Under the pieces are notes generated by a model. The model did no database searches and was not told the origin of the DNA. It saw only the letters and a program-made list of their open reading frames with translations. The position numbers and the translations under genes were made by a program. DNA of 64,000 nucleotides from Empedobacter stercoris (GTDB lineage: Bacteria; Bacteroidota; Bacteroidia; Flavobacteriales; Weeksellaceae): NCBI RefSeq assembly GCF_025244765.1, contig NZ_CP104209.1, positions 186,001 through 250,000 of the forward strand. Reading direction: 5' to 3'. Positions 33,816-44,579 of the stretch are shown in pieces. Numbering within the stretch: position 1 is the first letter of the stretch; every line of letters begins with the position of its first letter.

Positions 33816-35057
33816 TTAATCTAATAATATTTTAATTCGATTTACAATTTCCTCTTGCCAAACTTTAATATCTGAAGCCGTTGCAATTTGCATAATACTA
33901 CATTCTTTATCAGACATTTCTAAATGATTTTCTGAACTGAAATAATTTCCTTTTTGAATTGAATGTTGATCTGAAGGATATACAAGAGCAACTTTTTTAG
34001 CTTGATAAAATCTGTGATACACATACATTTGTCGCAAATCTTCAGGTGAAGGGTTATAACCATTTAGATTTTTCCATTTTGTATCTAAAACAAAAATTTG
34101 ATGATTTTCTTTGCATTTTAGAATGATATCAGGACGCATTTTGGATGAGTAACCAGAATCAGGTTTCCAAAAACTCTTGGTCACTTGAGAAGTTACATTA
34201 TGTGTTTTTAGTTTTCTTTTTAAAGTCACTAAAATAAACTGTTCCCACAAACTATTCATATCAAACATTAAAGCCAATACATCGTTTCTCCCTTTAGAAA
34301 CGTCAGGATGATAATTTAACAATAATAATTTGGCGATTTCTAAAGCCGTTTGGTAGTGTTGGTTTTTTCGATCTAATACAATTTTATTAAAAGTAGATTC
34401 ATTTACTTTTATCTCTCCCATTTCAGGGAAATTAAGAGATAATGATCCAATTCTTCCTTTCAATTGTGGGTTTGAATTAAGATTAGCTAATAATTTTATT
34501 GTTTTAAAAAGAATCTCATGAATCGTATGTTCATTAGAATATTGCGTATATTTTACATAAAATTGTTCTTTGTGAACCAAATTCTGCGAAATATGCTTTG
34601 AAAATTGTAAAGCTCCCTTTAATGAAGTTTGATTTCCTTCATTCTTTCGGTATCTTTTGATTAGACCTCTGTGCAATAAATATTCAACCTCAGAAATAAA
34701 TAATTCAAAATAAAGCTCTAACATAGAGTTTGATTTTAGTTTTAATGAACTACAACCTGTTGATTTTACATCAAATCCCCATACCGTTTTGATCATTCCA
34801 ATCAATAAATTACGCCATTTTTCTTCACCTGATTTATCGACTTTGGGCAAAACTTCAATGGTTATTTTCCCTATTTGAATAACCCCAACATTTTCATTGA
34901 ATTGCACACCATTTCTAATGAGTTTAAAAAATGGTGTATAATTTCCGTGATAGAGCTCTAAAGCATCATGAAGTTGTTTTTCTTTGTCATTTTTCAGATT
35001 AAAGAAAAGCTTATCATGTTCGAAAACAGTAATACGATTTTCTTTTATCACAATCAT
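33816..35057 (-). CDS. mcrC: McrC, nuclease subunit of the McrBC restriction system
   Basis: 413 aa. McrC joins the McrB motor and supplies DNA cleavage of modified DNA. The PD-(D/E)xK nuclease motif lies in the C-terminal half: MRPDIILKCKENHQIFVLDT then KWK (Asp and Asp-x-Lys). N-terminal VGVIQIGKITIEVLPKV is typical. The start overlaps the mcrB stop by 4 bp (ATGA), so the two are coupled. Last gene of the six-gene operon. Confidence 0.92.
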   Translation of the reverse strand: MIVIKENRITVFEHDKLFFNLKNDKEKQLHDALELYHGNYTPFFKLIRNGVQFNENVGVIQIGKITIEVLPKVDKSGEEKWRNLLIGMIKTVWGFDVKSTGCSSLKLKSNSMLELYFELFISEVEYLLHRGLIKRYRKNEGNQTSLKGALQFSKHISQNLVHKEQFYVKYTQYSNEHTIHEILFKTIKLLANLNSNPQLKGRIGSLSLNFPEMGEIKVNESTFNKIVLDRKNQHYQTALEIAKLLLLNYHPDVSKGRNDVLALMFDMNSLWEQFILVTLKRKLKTHNVTSQVTKSFWKPDSGYSSKMRPDIILKCKENHQIFVLDTKWKNLNGYNPSPEDLRQMYVYHRFYQAKKVALVYPSDQHSIQKGNYFSSENHLEMSDKECSIMQIATASDIKVWQEEIVNRIKILLD

Positions 35058-36997
35058 TTCTTATTCATTAATAATTTGATCGCATTTTCGAAATCAAAGT
35101 CCTTATCATTTAAGCCTAATACTCTATAAGATATTCTGTTTTCGAAATCTTCAGCATTATCATAATTAAAACTAGCAAAAAATGAAGTTTCAATTTTATT
35201 ATTTTTAAAATCGCTATCTTCCTGAATAAATCCTTTCCCTAATACCAATCCAATTTTGCCATAATCTCCAAAGAAATATTCTTGCAATAATGGGATTATA
35301 TTTTTATAGAATGAATCAATAATTGTTATTTCATTTTTATGGATGAAATATGCATGACCAATTTGGTGATCTCGATCCAGTAATTTTTCAATACGTAGAT
35401 TGATTGTTTTCAAAATATCAGATGCGGAAAAACCATACAGATTTTGTTGAAGTTCTTCCAATTCGTATTTTGGAAGCATTTCTTCGAACACAAAACGTCT
35501 TCTCAAAGCAGTATCTAAAGCTTCAACACTACGATCGGCGGTATTCATCGTCCCGATAATATGTAGATTAGAAGGAACTCCAAATTTCTCTTTACTATAT
35601 GGTAAAGTAACTTCTAACTCTTCATCATTTCCTAAGCGTTTATCTTCTTCAATCAACGTTATTAATTCACCAAAAATTTGCGAAACATTTCCTCGGTTGA
35701 TTTCGTCGATGATAAGAACATAATTTTTCTTTTCATTAGTAACTGATTCTTTTTTTAAATCAGCATCATATGATTTTAATTTATCTACGATAGAAGGATA
35801 GTAAATACCAATTCCAGAGCTTTTAAATTCTCTTGTCCCGTAATATAAATCTCTAAGAGTATCAATACTTAATGTATGATTACTGGTACCACTTGATTTA
35901 AGAAAATTAATAGAACTATCTGAAAACCCAAGAATTTGAAAATCATAGCCTTGTCTTTTCATTTCAAAATACATGGAAGGATTTTCTTCCCATTCATCTT
36001 TTAATAATTGAAATACTTTATCAAACGGTTTTATTTTGGTTTTGCCTGATGTAGCACTTTTCCAATTGTCAAGAGATTTATTTGCAATTTCTTTAAAAAT
36101 CCCATTTTTAATGTTATAAATAACGTTGTTATCTTTTGTTTCAGGCTTTATACCTTCAATAAAATCTTCATACGTCATACTTTGGTGAAAAGTAGTAAAT
36201 AAGATTTGTCCTCCGTTTACCAATCTTTTATATTCTTCTTTAAAAGCGTTTCTAATAGCTTTTTCATCCAACTCTTCGTTTGCTTTAAATTTTGGATTCG
36301 CAATTTCAATCGCTTTATTAATTGTATTATACGTTTTACCAGTACCAGGAGGTCCGTAAAGGATTTGGTTGAGAGGCTGTTTCATTATTTTTTCTTCAGA
36401 TTCTTTAATAATTGTATTTAGATTGTTTACACTATAACTAGGATCACCTAAAACTTTCTTAATTTCATAAATCTTCTTTAATCTTTTTTGAAAATTATCT
36501 TCTGTGATTAAAAATCGATCTTCTAATTTATATGATTTTAATAACTCAAAAGCAGTAGTTCTAAACTCGTTTAAGTAAAAGCCAAGATTTTCAATATAGT
36601 TTTTAGGATCGTCGAATTGAAAATATCCAACATTTTCGTTATTTAGCTTTATGTCGAAAATTTCGGAGAGTTCTTTATGGAAACTAATTTCTTCGTTTGT
36701 AAAATCTCCTTTTTTAAATGAAACTTCGATATAATTAGTCTGTTCTCCTTCTTTATTTGAACCTACAACAAATCCAATTGTTTTTATTTTACGCGCATTA
36801 TCCCCTTTTCTGAAAAGTGGTACATAAATATAGTTTGAACCTTGAAACCATTGACCTTTTTCTAATCGTTTTACATCTTTTGCTTGCGGGCTATCTCTTT
36901 CTCTTAGTGAAAAAGTAAAATCTGGATGATCTTTCTTAAAATCAAGAAGTAAATCCAATAATTCATCTGAAATCTCAAGTAATTTTTTCTGTTCCAT
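35054..36997 (-). CDS. mcrB: McrB, AAA+ GTPase subunit of the McrBC restriction system
   Basis: 647 aa. An N-terminal region of about 200 residues is unlike E. coli McrB and probably provides specificity for modified bases or another target. The motor follows: Walker A ILYGPPGTGKTYNTI near residue 217, Walker B YVLIIDEINRGN near 432, and the McrB GTP-specificity motif MNTADRSVEALDTALRRRF. It lies 2 bp after hsdR. Modified-DNA restriction next to a type I methylating system implies that the target must differ from the local methylation. Confidence 0.92.
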   Translation of the reverse strand: MEQKKLLEISDELLDLLLDFKKDHPDFTFSLRERDSPQAKDVKRLEKGQWFQGSNYIYVPLFRKGDNARKIKTIGFVVGSNKEGEQTNYIEVSFKKGDFTNEEISFHKELSEIFDIKLNNENVGYFQFDDPKNYIENLGFYLNEFRTTAFELLKSYKLEDRFLITEDNFQKRLKKIYEIKKVLGDPSYSVNNLNTIIKESEEKIMKQPLNQILYGPPGTGKTYNTINKAIEIANPKFKANEELDEKAIRNAFKEEYKRLVNGGQILFTTFHQSMTYEDFIEGIKPETKDNNVIYNIKNGIFKEIANKSLDNWKSATSGKTKIKPFDKVFQLLKDEWEENPSMYFEMKRQGYDFQILGFSDSSINFLKSSGTSNHTLSIDTLRDLYYGTREFKSSGIGIYYPSIVDKLKSYDADLKKESVTNEKKNYVLIIDEINRGNVSQIFGELITLIEEDKRLGNDEELEVTLPYSKEKFGVPSNLHIIGTMNTADRSVEALDTALRRRFVFEEMLPKYELEELQQNLYGFSASDILKTINLRIEKLLDRDHQIGHAYFIHKNEITIIDSFYKNIIPLLQEYFFGDYGKIGLVLGKGFIQEDSDFKNNKIETSFFASFNYDNAEDFENRISYRVLGLNDKDFDFENAIKLLMNKK

Positions 36998-36999
36998 TT

Positions 37000-39900
37000 T
37001 TACCTATTTTTCTTAAAATTCTCCGCTTGTTCTAATACATTTTTGTAAACATCTTCCTGCGTGATAGGTGGATATCCAAACTCATGAAGTTTGATAATAA
37101 TATCCATTTTTAATTGCGCTTTGATATCATCTCTATCGCTCCAATCAGGATATTTAGCTGTATTTTCTACAATTATTTTTATTTCACGAGCTAATTCCAG
37201 CATTTTGTCATTGTCGAATTCAAAACCATATTGTTTACAGATCATATCCAAGATGTCGTAAAAGGCTTTTTCTTCATAATCAATACCTAAATCTTGGAAC
37301 GAATCCATTTCAACACGAAGTTTGATTATTAAATCCAACATTTGTTCGGCAGTATCAAATTGAATACCTTCATAATCCAAGATATCCCCTTCACTACGTT
37401 CATTATAACGATTGATAATCGATTGTAAACGCTCCGAAAAATCCTGACCTTTTACTTTATTTACCTTTTTAAAATCGGTAATAGTTTGCTTTAATAAACG
37501 TTCTAATATTTTAATTTTGGTGTTCGGCAGTTCTAAATTTGAGATTTTCTCAATGAATTTATCGTTGAATAAATCAATCGCATTAGCTTTATTATCGTCT
37601 AGTTTAAAGATTTCTTCAACGCCTTCCGATATGATGGCTTCTTCTACCAACTTAGCCACTTTAGCATTCATTTGAGCGGTATCAGGCGCTTCACCTTTTG
37701 TCAATTTTACCACAATTGATTTTACGGCAAAATAGAAATGAATCTCATCCACTTCTTTTGTTGTAAATAATTCAGATCCGCTAACCAAATTATAAGCTGA
37801 TTTCAGTTTTTTTGTGATATTTACAAAAAACTTTTCAGAATCTTCGGTTTGCAAAACCAATTCAGATGCTTTATTCAAACAGTTTAATCGCTCAACAGGA
37901 TTGCCGTGAAAATACAAAGTCGTATCAAATTGATGGAAAAACTGACGCAATAAATCGATTTGATCGCGAACAATAGTTTCGGCTTGGCTTAAATCTTCAA
38001 AATCATCATCAGCCGTTTGATTATTAAACATGCCTAAAGCTTTGTTTAAGTTCTTTTTAATACCAATATAATCGACTACCAAACCACGATCTTTTCCTTG
38101 GTATTTGCGATTGACACGAGAAATCGTTTGAATTAAATTATGGGTTTGTAAAGGTTTGTCAATGTAAATAGTATCTAAAAACGGTACATCAAATCCTGTT
38201 AACCACATATCCACCACAATCGCAATTTTGAAATTGGATTTGATTTGTTTGAATTGTCGATCTAATTCTTTACGATCTTCTTTATTGCCTAATAAATCCC
38301 ACAATTCCTTTTCATCGTCTTTGTTGCGTGTCATAATCATTTTTACACGCTCTATCGGTTTTATTTCCTTTTGTTCTTTTTCATTTAAACCTTCAGACTG
38401 TATTATTTCTCCCCATTCAGGACGTAAAGCTAAAATAGCTTGATATAATTTATAGGCAATTCCGCGAGAAGCACATACAAACATTACTTTTCCTGCAACG
38501 GTTGCATTTTCTTCTAAACGATTTTCATAATGTTCGATAAAATCCTTTGCAATGGCTTTTATACGATCGGTATCGCCTAAAACCACTTCCATATTGGCAA
38601 TAGCTTTTTGGCTGGCTTCTACATGATATTCCGATGCACCTTCAGCTACTGCATTTTCATAATAGTTCTCGATTTCTTGAACTTTATTGTAGTCTAAATT
38701 CACTTTTGCAGCTCGACCTTCATAGACCAAACGAACTGTAATTTCATCATTAACCGATTCGAACATGGTGTATTGATCGACCACATCTCCAAAAACCTCT
38801 AAAGTCTTATCAATAGGCGTCCCTGTAAAACCAACATAAGTTGCATTTGGTAAAGAATCGTGTAAATATTTGGCAAAACCATAAGATTTTGTAACTCCTT
38901 TTTCATCATCAATTTTAACTTTTAAATCCAAATTGACTTGCGAACGATGGGCTTCATCCGAGATACAAATAATGTTGGTACGATTGGATAGAATTTCTGC
39001 ATCTTCGGCAAACTTTTGAACGGTTGTTAAATAAACTCCACCGCTTTCAATTCCACGCAAGCGGTCTCTTAAATCCGCTCTTGATTCAATATTAATAATA
39101 TTTTCATCGCCAATAAATTTCTTTGCATTGGTGAAATCTTTGGATAACTGATCGTCCAAATCTGTACGATCAGAAATAATAATAATCGTAGGACTAGCAA
39201 AATCAGTAGAACGCATTAACAAGCGAGAAAGGTATAACATCGTATAACTTTTCCCACAGCCTGTTGCTCCAAAATAAGTTCCACCTTTTCCGTCACCTTC
39301 TGGTTTACGATGAGCTTTAATGTTCTGATACAATTTATTGGCTGCATAATATTGCGGATAACGGCACAAAACTTTTAACTCATGTTTGGATGTATCAGGA
39401 AACAAAACAAAATGATGGATAATATCTACCAAACGCTTTTGGTTTAGCATACCGTGTACTATAGAAGTTGTCGTTTCAATCCCTGATAACGCTTTCTTTT
39501 CGTCTCCTGTTATTTTATTCCAACCATAGAAAAATTCGTAAGGCGAGAAGATTGTACCTGATTTATTATTTACGCCATCGCTGATTACACAAAATACATT
39601 GTATTTCATTAATTCAGGAATATCACGACGATAACGAGTCGTTAATTGTTTGTAGGCATCGTGAATAGTTATTTCTTCTTCGATAGCTGTCTTAAATTCA
39701 AAAACAACAATTGGAATACCATTGATATATAAAATCAAATCAGGAATACGTAATTCTGATCCTTGTATCTCCAATTGGTTGATGATTTTGAATGTATTGT
39801 TCTCGACAATATTGATATCAATATAGCGAATATGCAAGTCTTTTTTGCTGGGATTATTTCGTTTAAAAATTAAACCATCAGCTAAGAGTTTACATATTGA

Positions 39901-40137
39901 TTTATTTGATTCGTATAAGGTAGAAGTGGACTGATAAGCTAATTCATTAATTAGCGTTTCAGCTTCTACTTCTTCTAAATCAGGATAGCTTTTGAAAAGA
40001 AAAAGACGTAAATCATCTTTCAACAGCACTTCTTGGTTGGATATTCTTGTTAATTCTTTTCCGTTAATATAGTGATAACCTTCTGTTTCAAGAAGGTTAA
40101 TAAAAGCTTGCTCTAATTGTGATTCGGTGTATTTCAT
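37000..40137 (-). CDS. hsdR: Type I restriction enzyme, HsdR subunit
   Basis: 1045 aa: translocating restriction subunit. The N-terminal nuclease has Asp in RIPDLILYINGIP and Glu-x-Lys in VVFEFKTAIEEE (near residue 145). Helicase motifs follow: Walker A FGATGCGKSYTM (near 290), DEAH in ISDEAHRSQ (near 394), GFTGTP and the arginine-finger motif QTISRVNRKYQG. The length is normal and no frameshift is seen. It lies 7 bp after the KAP NTPase gene and 2 bp before mcrB. Confidence 0.95.
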   Translation of the reverse strand: MKYTESQLEQAFINLLETEGYHYINGKELTRISNQEVLLKDDLRLFLFKSYPDLEEVEAETLINELAYQSTSTLYESNKSICKLLADGLIFKRNNPSKKDLHIRYIDINIVENNTFKIINQLEIQGSELRIPDLILYINGIPIVVFEFKTAIEEEITIHDAYKQLTTRYRRDIPELMKYNVFCVISDGVNNKSGTIFSPYEFFYGWNKITGDEKKALSGIETTTSIVHGMLNQKRLVDIIHHFVLFPDTSKHELKVLCRYPQYYAANKLYQNIKAHRKPEGDGKGGTYFGATGCGKSYTMLYLSRLLMRSTDFASPTIIIISDRTDLDDQLSKDFTNAKKFIGDENIINIESRADLRDRLRGIESGGVYLTTVQKFAEDAEILSNRTNIICISDEAHRSQVNLDLKVKIDDEKGVTKSYGFAKYLHDSLPNATYVGFTGTPIDKTLEVFGDVVDQYTMFESVNDEITVRLVYEGRAAKVNLDYNKVQEIENYYENAVAEGASEYHVEASQKAIANMEVVLGDTDRIKAIAKDFIEHYENRLEENATVAGKVMFVCASRGIAYKLYQAILALRPEWGEIIQSEGLNEKEQKEIKPIERVKMIMTRNKDDEKELWDLLGNKEDRKELDRQFKQIKSNFKIAIVVDMWLTGFDVPFLDTIYIDKPLQTHNLIQTISRVNRKYQGKDRGLVVDYIGIKKNLNKALGMFNNQTADDDFEDLSQAETIVRDQIDLLRQFFHQFDTTLYFHGNPVERLNCLNKASELVLQTEDSEKFFVNITKKLKSAYNLVSGSELFTTKEVDEIHFYFAVKSIVVKLTKGEAPDTAQMNAKVAKLVEEAIISEGVEEIFKLDDNKANAIDLFNDKFIEKISNLELPNTKIKILERLLKQTITDFKKVNKVKGQDFSERLQSIINRYNERSEGDILDYEGIQFDTAEQMLDLIIKLRVEMDSFQDLGIDYEEKAFYDILDMICKQYGFEFDNDKMLELAREIKIIVENTAKYPDWSDRDDIKAQLKMDIIIKLHEFGYPPITQEDVYKNVLEQAENFKKNR

Positions 40138-40144
40138 CTTAATC

Positions 40145-43100
40145 TTATTCAGATTTACTTTTACTTTTTCTGATATCTAATACTTTTGCTAAAGTTTCAA
40201 ATTCTGTATTATCTTCTCGTTTCTCATTCAATAAATTTCTAAAATTATCCTTATCGGATTTAATAGCTTTTGAATAAAGAGTTTTAATATAGTCAGAATT
40301 TGAAATCAATAATTGAAGAAATTTTGAATTTGATAAGAAGTCATTTTTAATAAGAAGTCTAAAAATATCACTGTGTTTATCCAAAAGATTATATTTAATA
40401 AAGTATGGTAATAATATATTAGCATATTCAACTTTTAAATCAATTTTAGATGTTAAAATTTTATCTAAAATATTCTTAAAAGTATTAACTATAGATATAT
40501 TGTAATTATTAGATTCATATATATCTAAAATATTCCACCACTGTTTATTAATGTCATTTGTAGATATTAATTTTTCAATTAGTTTATTTTCAAATACAGT
40601 TAGTGATTCTTGAGTATGATTTTCTAATTCTATATTACTGAAGTATTTAAAATGAATATCACTACCATCATTAAAAACAGTTTCATATCCTTCTTTATCT
40701 AATATTTTAAATTCATTATTAAAAACTTCTAAGAAATCTTTCGAAATTCTCAATGAAATATTATGAAGGCAGTCATTGATAAACTCATCATTTAATTTAT
40801 TGACATCTAATTTATCTTTATCTAATTCCCATTTATTCAATTCTTTAATTAAAGAATAATCTTTAATTTCTAGGTTATGTTTGATTTCTGAATACTTTTC
40901 GATTAAAGAAATAATATTAGCCGACTTGCGCAAATCAGACTTTTTAAACATTAATAAAATAATTTGTTTAAAAAGTGGATAAGTTTTAAAATGATTAGAA
41001 GACAGAAGTAAATCCCCATAATTGATATAATTCAAAATAGTATTTGCAACCGCATCAGCTCTTTTTTCATCCTCTATATTAAGCATATCTGTAAAATAAT
41101 ATGCATAAGAGGCATTAAAGCTATTACCTTTAGCTATTCTCATTGCTATTAAATCATCTATAATAGGTAGTTGTGATGATGGGTTGTTAGCGTATAAATT
41201 ATAAATTTTACTATCATCTAGGATATTTTTAAAATCTCCGTATAGATTTGAACTTTCCTTTAGCTTTATTAATGTATCATTTGCTGATCCTATATTATTT
41301 TGATCTATAAATTTATTTAAACTTGCTTTTAATAATTCGTGTAATTTTTTAAATTCATAATTTTTCGGTAAAAATTTAATATTTCTAAATTTTAAAATAT
41401 CATCAATAGTTAAATTAGAAAGATATTGATCAAGTAATTTATAATCAGTAGATAATTTGTATTTTTTGAATGAAGAACCACAATATTCAATTGATTTTAT
41501 GTAATTTTTATCTGATATATTTCTATTAAATAAGAGACCTGAGATTTTTTCTTCTCCAAAATCTATTATTAATTCATCAATTAGGTCAATATAATGCTCA
41601 ATATTAGAGTCATCAATTAACTTAAAATAGCCTTCTAACAAATTAGACAGATATCTATTATTGGCACTGTTCTTAATCAATGCAATTTGCCATTCAGAAA
41701 TTTTCAATGTATTGACCGGAGCTTCTGATTGAATTACCTTATTGTAAAATATCTCCCAAACTTGTTTTATATGTTGTGATGACACCTTTGAATCGTCTCT
41801 AAGTGAAACCAAAGTTATAATTGGATTTTCAAAAACTTCTATTTCAGATATAGCCGAAATAAAAATGGAATCAATAAAATCTGATTCACAAATAGAATTA
41901 AATCGTTCGCTATCATTCTTTATGAGAGAATCTTTTAATTCTTGTCTATAAATTAATTCTAAAGCATCTTCAACATTGATATGATATATTATTGCTGTTA
42001 ATTGTTTTGCATAATTAGGATCGTTAGCATAAATAGATGTTAAACCTTTCAAAATATCTTTAAAGTCAGTTACAGCTTTAAGCGGATCTTTTAAAATTTC
42101 ATCTTTTTTAAGTACGAATATTGCTATATACCTTTCTTTAAAATTATTGTCTAAAAGTTTTATTGTTAAAATTTCATTTATTAATGAAATTATCTCTCTA
42201 GGAGTAATTCTTCTATTTAAAAATTCATAAACCTGAACTACCAACCTATATTCTTCCTCATCATAATTTTTAAATGCTTTTTTCCATTGTTCTTCAAAAA
42301 ACTTTTTCCAGTCAGACATAATTGGTAAAGTAATTCTAAATACGATATCAAATGTTTTATTTATATAGTCATCTCCGAATTTTTTATCATCTCCATTTAA
42401 TTCTTTAAAAGCATTTTGCACGTGTTCTCTATCAAAAGGTATAATGACTTTAATATTTGAATAGTTTTTCTCAGCGAAAAAAATATGTATCGATGACCAA
42501 ATACTTAGTATATGTTTTTTAGGCAATCGATCAAAATTGTCAAAAACGATAACGATAGGTTTATTTAAATCATTATCTATATCTTCCATCCAATTTTGAA
42601 AATCTCTTACTGATGGCTGTTCTTCAGAGACAGTTTCTATTTTTGTTTCTTCTTTCTGTTTGTTAGTATAAACTTGGAATGTTTCTTCTGCAGCTAATTT
42701 AAAAGACTTCAAAAATCCCTTTTTACCACAACAATATTTTATTACATTCCACAAATAAATACCAATTACAATAAATATAGGGAAAGCTACTAGCACTAAT
42801 TTCCAAAACCAAGACTCAATTTCAAAGAAATTTTTAATTGAATCTTTAAATACATTTACTGTTGGAATGTATACAATTGATAGTAAACTAAATATGAAAC
42901 CAACACTTAAATAAGGTTGATTTATTGTTGTTGTTTCTTTTGATTTAGCTAAAAGACCTTTTAATTTATTATCCCATGATGTTTGATTGTCTTTTTTTAA
43001 TAAGTCCGTTTCATTTTTTATAAACTCAGTTAATTCAACAAGAATAGCCTTTCTTTGTTCATCTTCTTGATGTCCCCAAACATCATAAACAAAGAACTTA

Positions 43101-43321
43101 TGAGAACTATCTAATTTTTTTTCTATTAATCTAACTAAATTACTTTTTCCAGCTCCCCATTCACCATCAATACCTATGATTTTGAAATTAGGATCATTTA
43201 TAATTTTATCACTAATTACTTTTGCAATTTTTTCCTGAGATTTGTTTTCAAAAAGATCTTCACCTAATGGTTGGTTTTTTATAAATGAATAGTTTATTTC
43301 CTCTTCAGTTTTACTTTCCAT
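40145..43321 (-). CDS. KAP-family P-loop NTPase, membrane-associated
   Basis: 1058 aa. Walker A is IGIDGEWGAGKSNLVRLIEK near residue 50 and Walker B is PIVIVFDNFDRLP near 260. Two hydrophobic helices are inserted between them (about 128-150, VGFIFSLLSIVYIPTVNVF, and 170-195, WKLVLVAFPIFIVIGIYLW), the hallmark of KAP NTPases. The remaining ~650 residues are helical with no recognisable domain. KAP NTPases recur in defence islands, but their mechanism is largely unknown. Placement between hsdS and hsdR, with short gaps on both sides, implies a function tied to this system. Confidence 0.88.
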   Translation of the reverse strand: MESKTEEEINYSFIKNQPLGEDLFENKSQEKIAKVISDKIINDPNFKIIGIDGEWGAGKSNLVRLIEKKLDSSHKFFVYDVWGHQEDEQRKAILVELTEFIKNETDLLKKDNQTSWDNKLKGLLAKSKETTTINQPYLSVGFIFSLLSIVYIPTVNVFKDSIKNFFEIESWFWKLVLVAFPIFIVIGIYLWNVIKYCCGKKGFLKSFKLAAEETFQVYTNKQKEETKIETVSEEQPSVRDFQNWMEDIDNDLNKPIVIVFDNFDRLPKKHILSIWSSIHIFFAEKNYSNIKVIIPFDREHVQNAFKELNGDDKKFGDDYINKTFDIVFRITLPIMSDWKKFFEEQWKKAFKNYDEEEYRLVVQVYEFLNRRITPREIISLINEILTIKLLDNNFKERYIAIFVLKKDEILKDPLKAVTDFKDILKGLTSIYANDPNYAKQLTAIIYHINVEDALELIYRQELKDSLIKNDSERFNSICESDFIDSIFISAISEIEVFENPIITLVSLRDDSKVSSQHIKQVWEIFYNKVIQSEAPVNTLKISEWQIALIKNSANNRYLSNLLEGYFKLIDDSNIEHYIDLIDELIIDFGEEKISGLLFNRNISDKNYIKSIEYCGSSFKKYKLSTDYKLLDQYLSNLTIDDILKFRNIKFLPKNYEFKKLHELLKASLNKFIDQNNIGSANDTLIKLKESSNLYGDFKNILDDSKIYNLYANNPSSQLPIIDDLIAMRIAKGNSFNASYAYYFTDMLNIEDEKRADAVANTILNYINYGDLLLSSNHFKTYPLFKQIILLMFKKSDLRKSANIISLIEKYSEIKHNLEIKDYSLIKELNKWELDKDKLDVNKLNDEFINDCLHNISLRISKDFLEVFNNEFKILDKEGYETVFNDGSDIHFKYFSNIELENHTQESLTVFENKLIEKLISTNDINKQWWNILDIYESNNYNISIVNTFKNILDKILTSKIDLKVEYANILLPYFIKYNLLDKHSDIFRLLIKNDFLSNSKFLQLLISNSDYIKTLYSKAIKSDKDNFRNLLNEKREDNTEFETLAKVLDIRKSKSKSE

Positions 43322-43364
43322 AATTTATAGCGTTTCCTTTAGTTATTAGTAGTTTAGTTTTCCT

Positions 43365-44579
43365 TTACCCCTCCAACCTCGCCAACCTACTTAACAACAA
43401 CGATTGAAGCTGAGTGAGTTTTTGGTTTTCTTGTGTTTTTATAGCTTTTTCTTCAATTAGATATGAAAATTTTTCTAGTGGAATTTTATCCATATCTTGT
43501 GGTAATATCAAGTCTAATTCTTCAATAATTTGTTTACTTAAATTTGCTTGTGCTCCACCATTAGCAAGTGTAACAATATGATTTTGCTGATTTAATAAAG
43601 CATAATATAAAAAAGACATTTTATTCTTATCTTTACTTATCATAGCACAACAGGCTTGATTAGTTGTTACTTCCTTTTTTAAATACGCTAACTGACCAGC
43701 TGTTGCACCATACATTGCCATTAAAACTGAATCAGACGGAATTATTTTAGTAGAACTATTTTTAAACCCTTCCTTTGAAATGTATTCTTCTGAATCTAAT
43801 ACTACATTGTTTGATATTTCACCTGTTTTTAACCAAGGAATATCTCTTGAATTCCAATAATCTAAGTTATCTCTACTAGGAGTAGCTCCGTTTTTCATTT
43901 CATCACAAAAGTCTTTTACTTTTACAACCTCCCATCCCTCCGGAATTTCTTTTTCCAATTCCTCATTAAAAACCATTTTCCCTCCCGAAGATTTATAAGG
44001 TTTCCCTTCTTCATTAGGGAATTCAAAATCCACAAACCAATGCTTGTATAACGTTTGAGCCGTTGCTTCTAACTTTTCGCAGATTTGTTCGTTGACTTTT
44101 ATTTTGTTTGCTACCGCTTGGTATTGGGCTACAATTTCGCGTTGTTTTTCGATGGATGGAATAGGTAATTCTACTTCACATAAATCTTCCCAATCAAAAG
44201 ATTCTCTTGTGCTTCCATGCGAATGATAACGAGCATATCGGTCAAACTCTGGTCGAGAAAACCACATCATCAGATATTCAGGTAGTAATTCGTTTGTATT
44301 AACTACTTCAAAAACAATATAGATTTGAGAAACTAAAGCCTTTTCATATTCATCAGCTAAAGCAATAGATATTTTATCTCCATTTCTTGATGTAATGGTT
44401 CCGTATGCGAATTGTCCTTTTTCAATAATTTTATATGTAGACATATCCGTTCCAACCGTATTTGCAATGGATGGAATCAGTTTTTTTGTAATACTTACAC
44501 CAAGCAATGTATCAACTTGTAAATCTCTGTTACGATTATTTACTTGTTGAATATAATCACCCAACTTTTTATAACTCAT
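43365..44579 (-). CDS. hsdS: Type I restriction specificity subunit HsdS
   Basis: 404 aa with two target-recognition domains separated by helical spacers. The first spacer is near ELPIPSIEKQREIVAQYQAV, the second TRD starts IPEGWEVVKVKDFCDE, and the last helix is ENQKLTQLQSLLLSRLARLE. Its specificity cannot be read from sequence. It overlaps hsdM by 11 bp. No second hsdS or inverted TRD fragment adjoins it, so this subunit does not appear to be phase-variable. Confidence 0.92.
   Translation of the reverse strand: MSYKKLGDYIQQVNNRNRDLQVDTLLGVSITKKLIPSIANTVGTDMSTYKIIEKGQFAYGTITSRNGDKISIALADEYEKALVSQIYIVFEVVNTNELLPEYLMMWFSRPEFDRYARYHSHGSTRESFDWEDLCEVELPIPSIEKQREIVAQYQAVANKIKVNEQICEKLEATAQTLYKHWFVDFEFPNEEGKPYKSSGGKMVFNEELEKEIPEGWEVVKVKDFCDEMKNGATPSRDNLDYWNSRDIPWLKTGEISNNVVLDSEEYISKEGFKNSSTKIIPSDSVLMAMYGATAGQLAYLKKEVTTNQACCAMISKDKNKMSFLYYALLNQQNHIVTLANGGAQANLSKQIIEELDLILPQDMDKIPLEKFSYLIEEKAIKTQENQKLTQLQSLLLSRLARLEG

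Noticed and set aside
43365-44579. Phase-variable hsdS
   Set aside because: No second hsdS, inverted recognition-domain fragment or recombinase adjoins this gene; the invertase is 11 kb away beside a better substrate.
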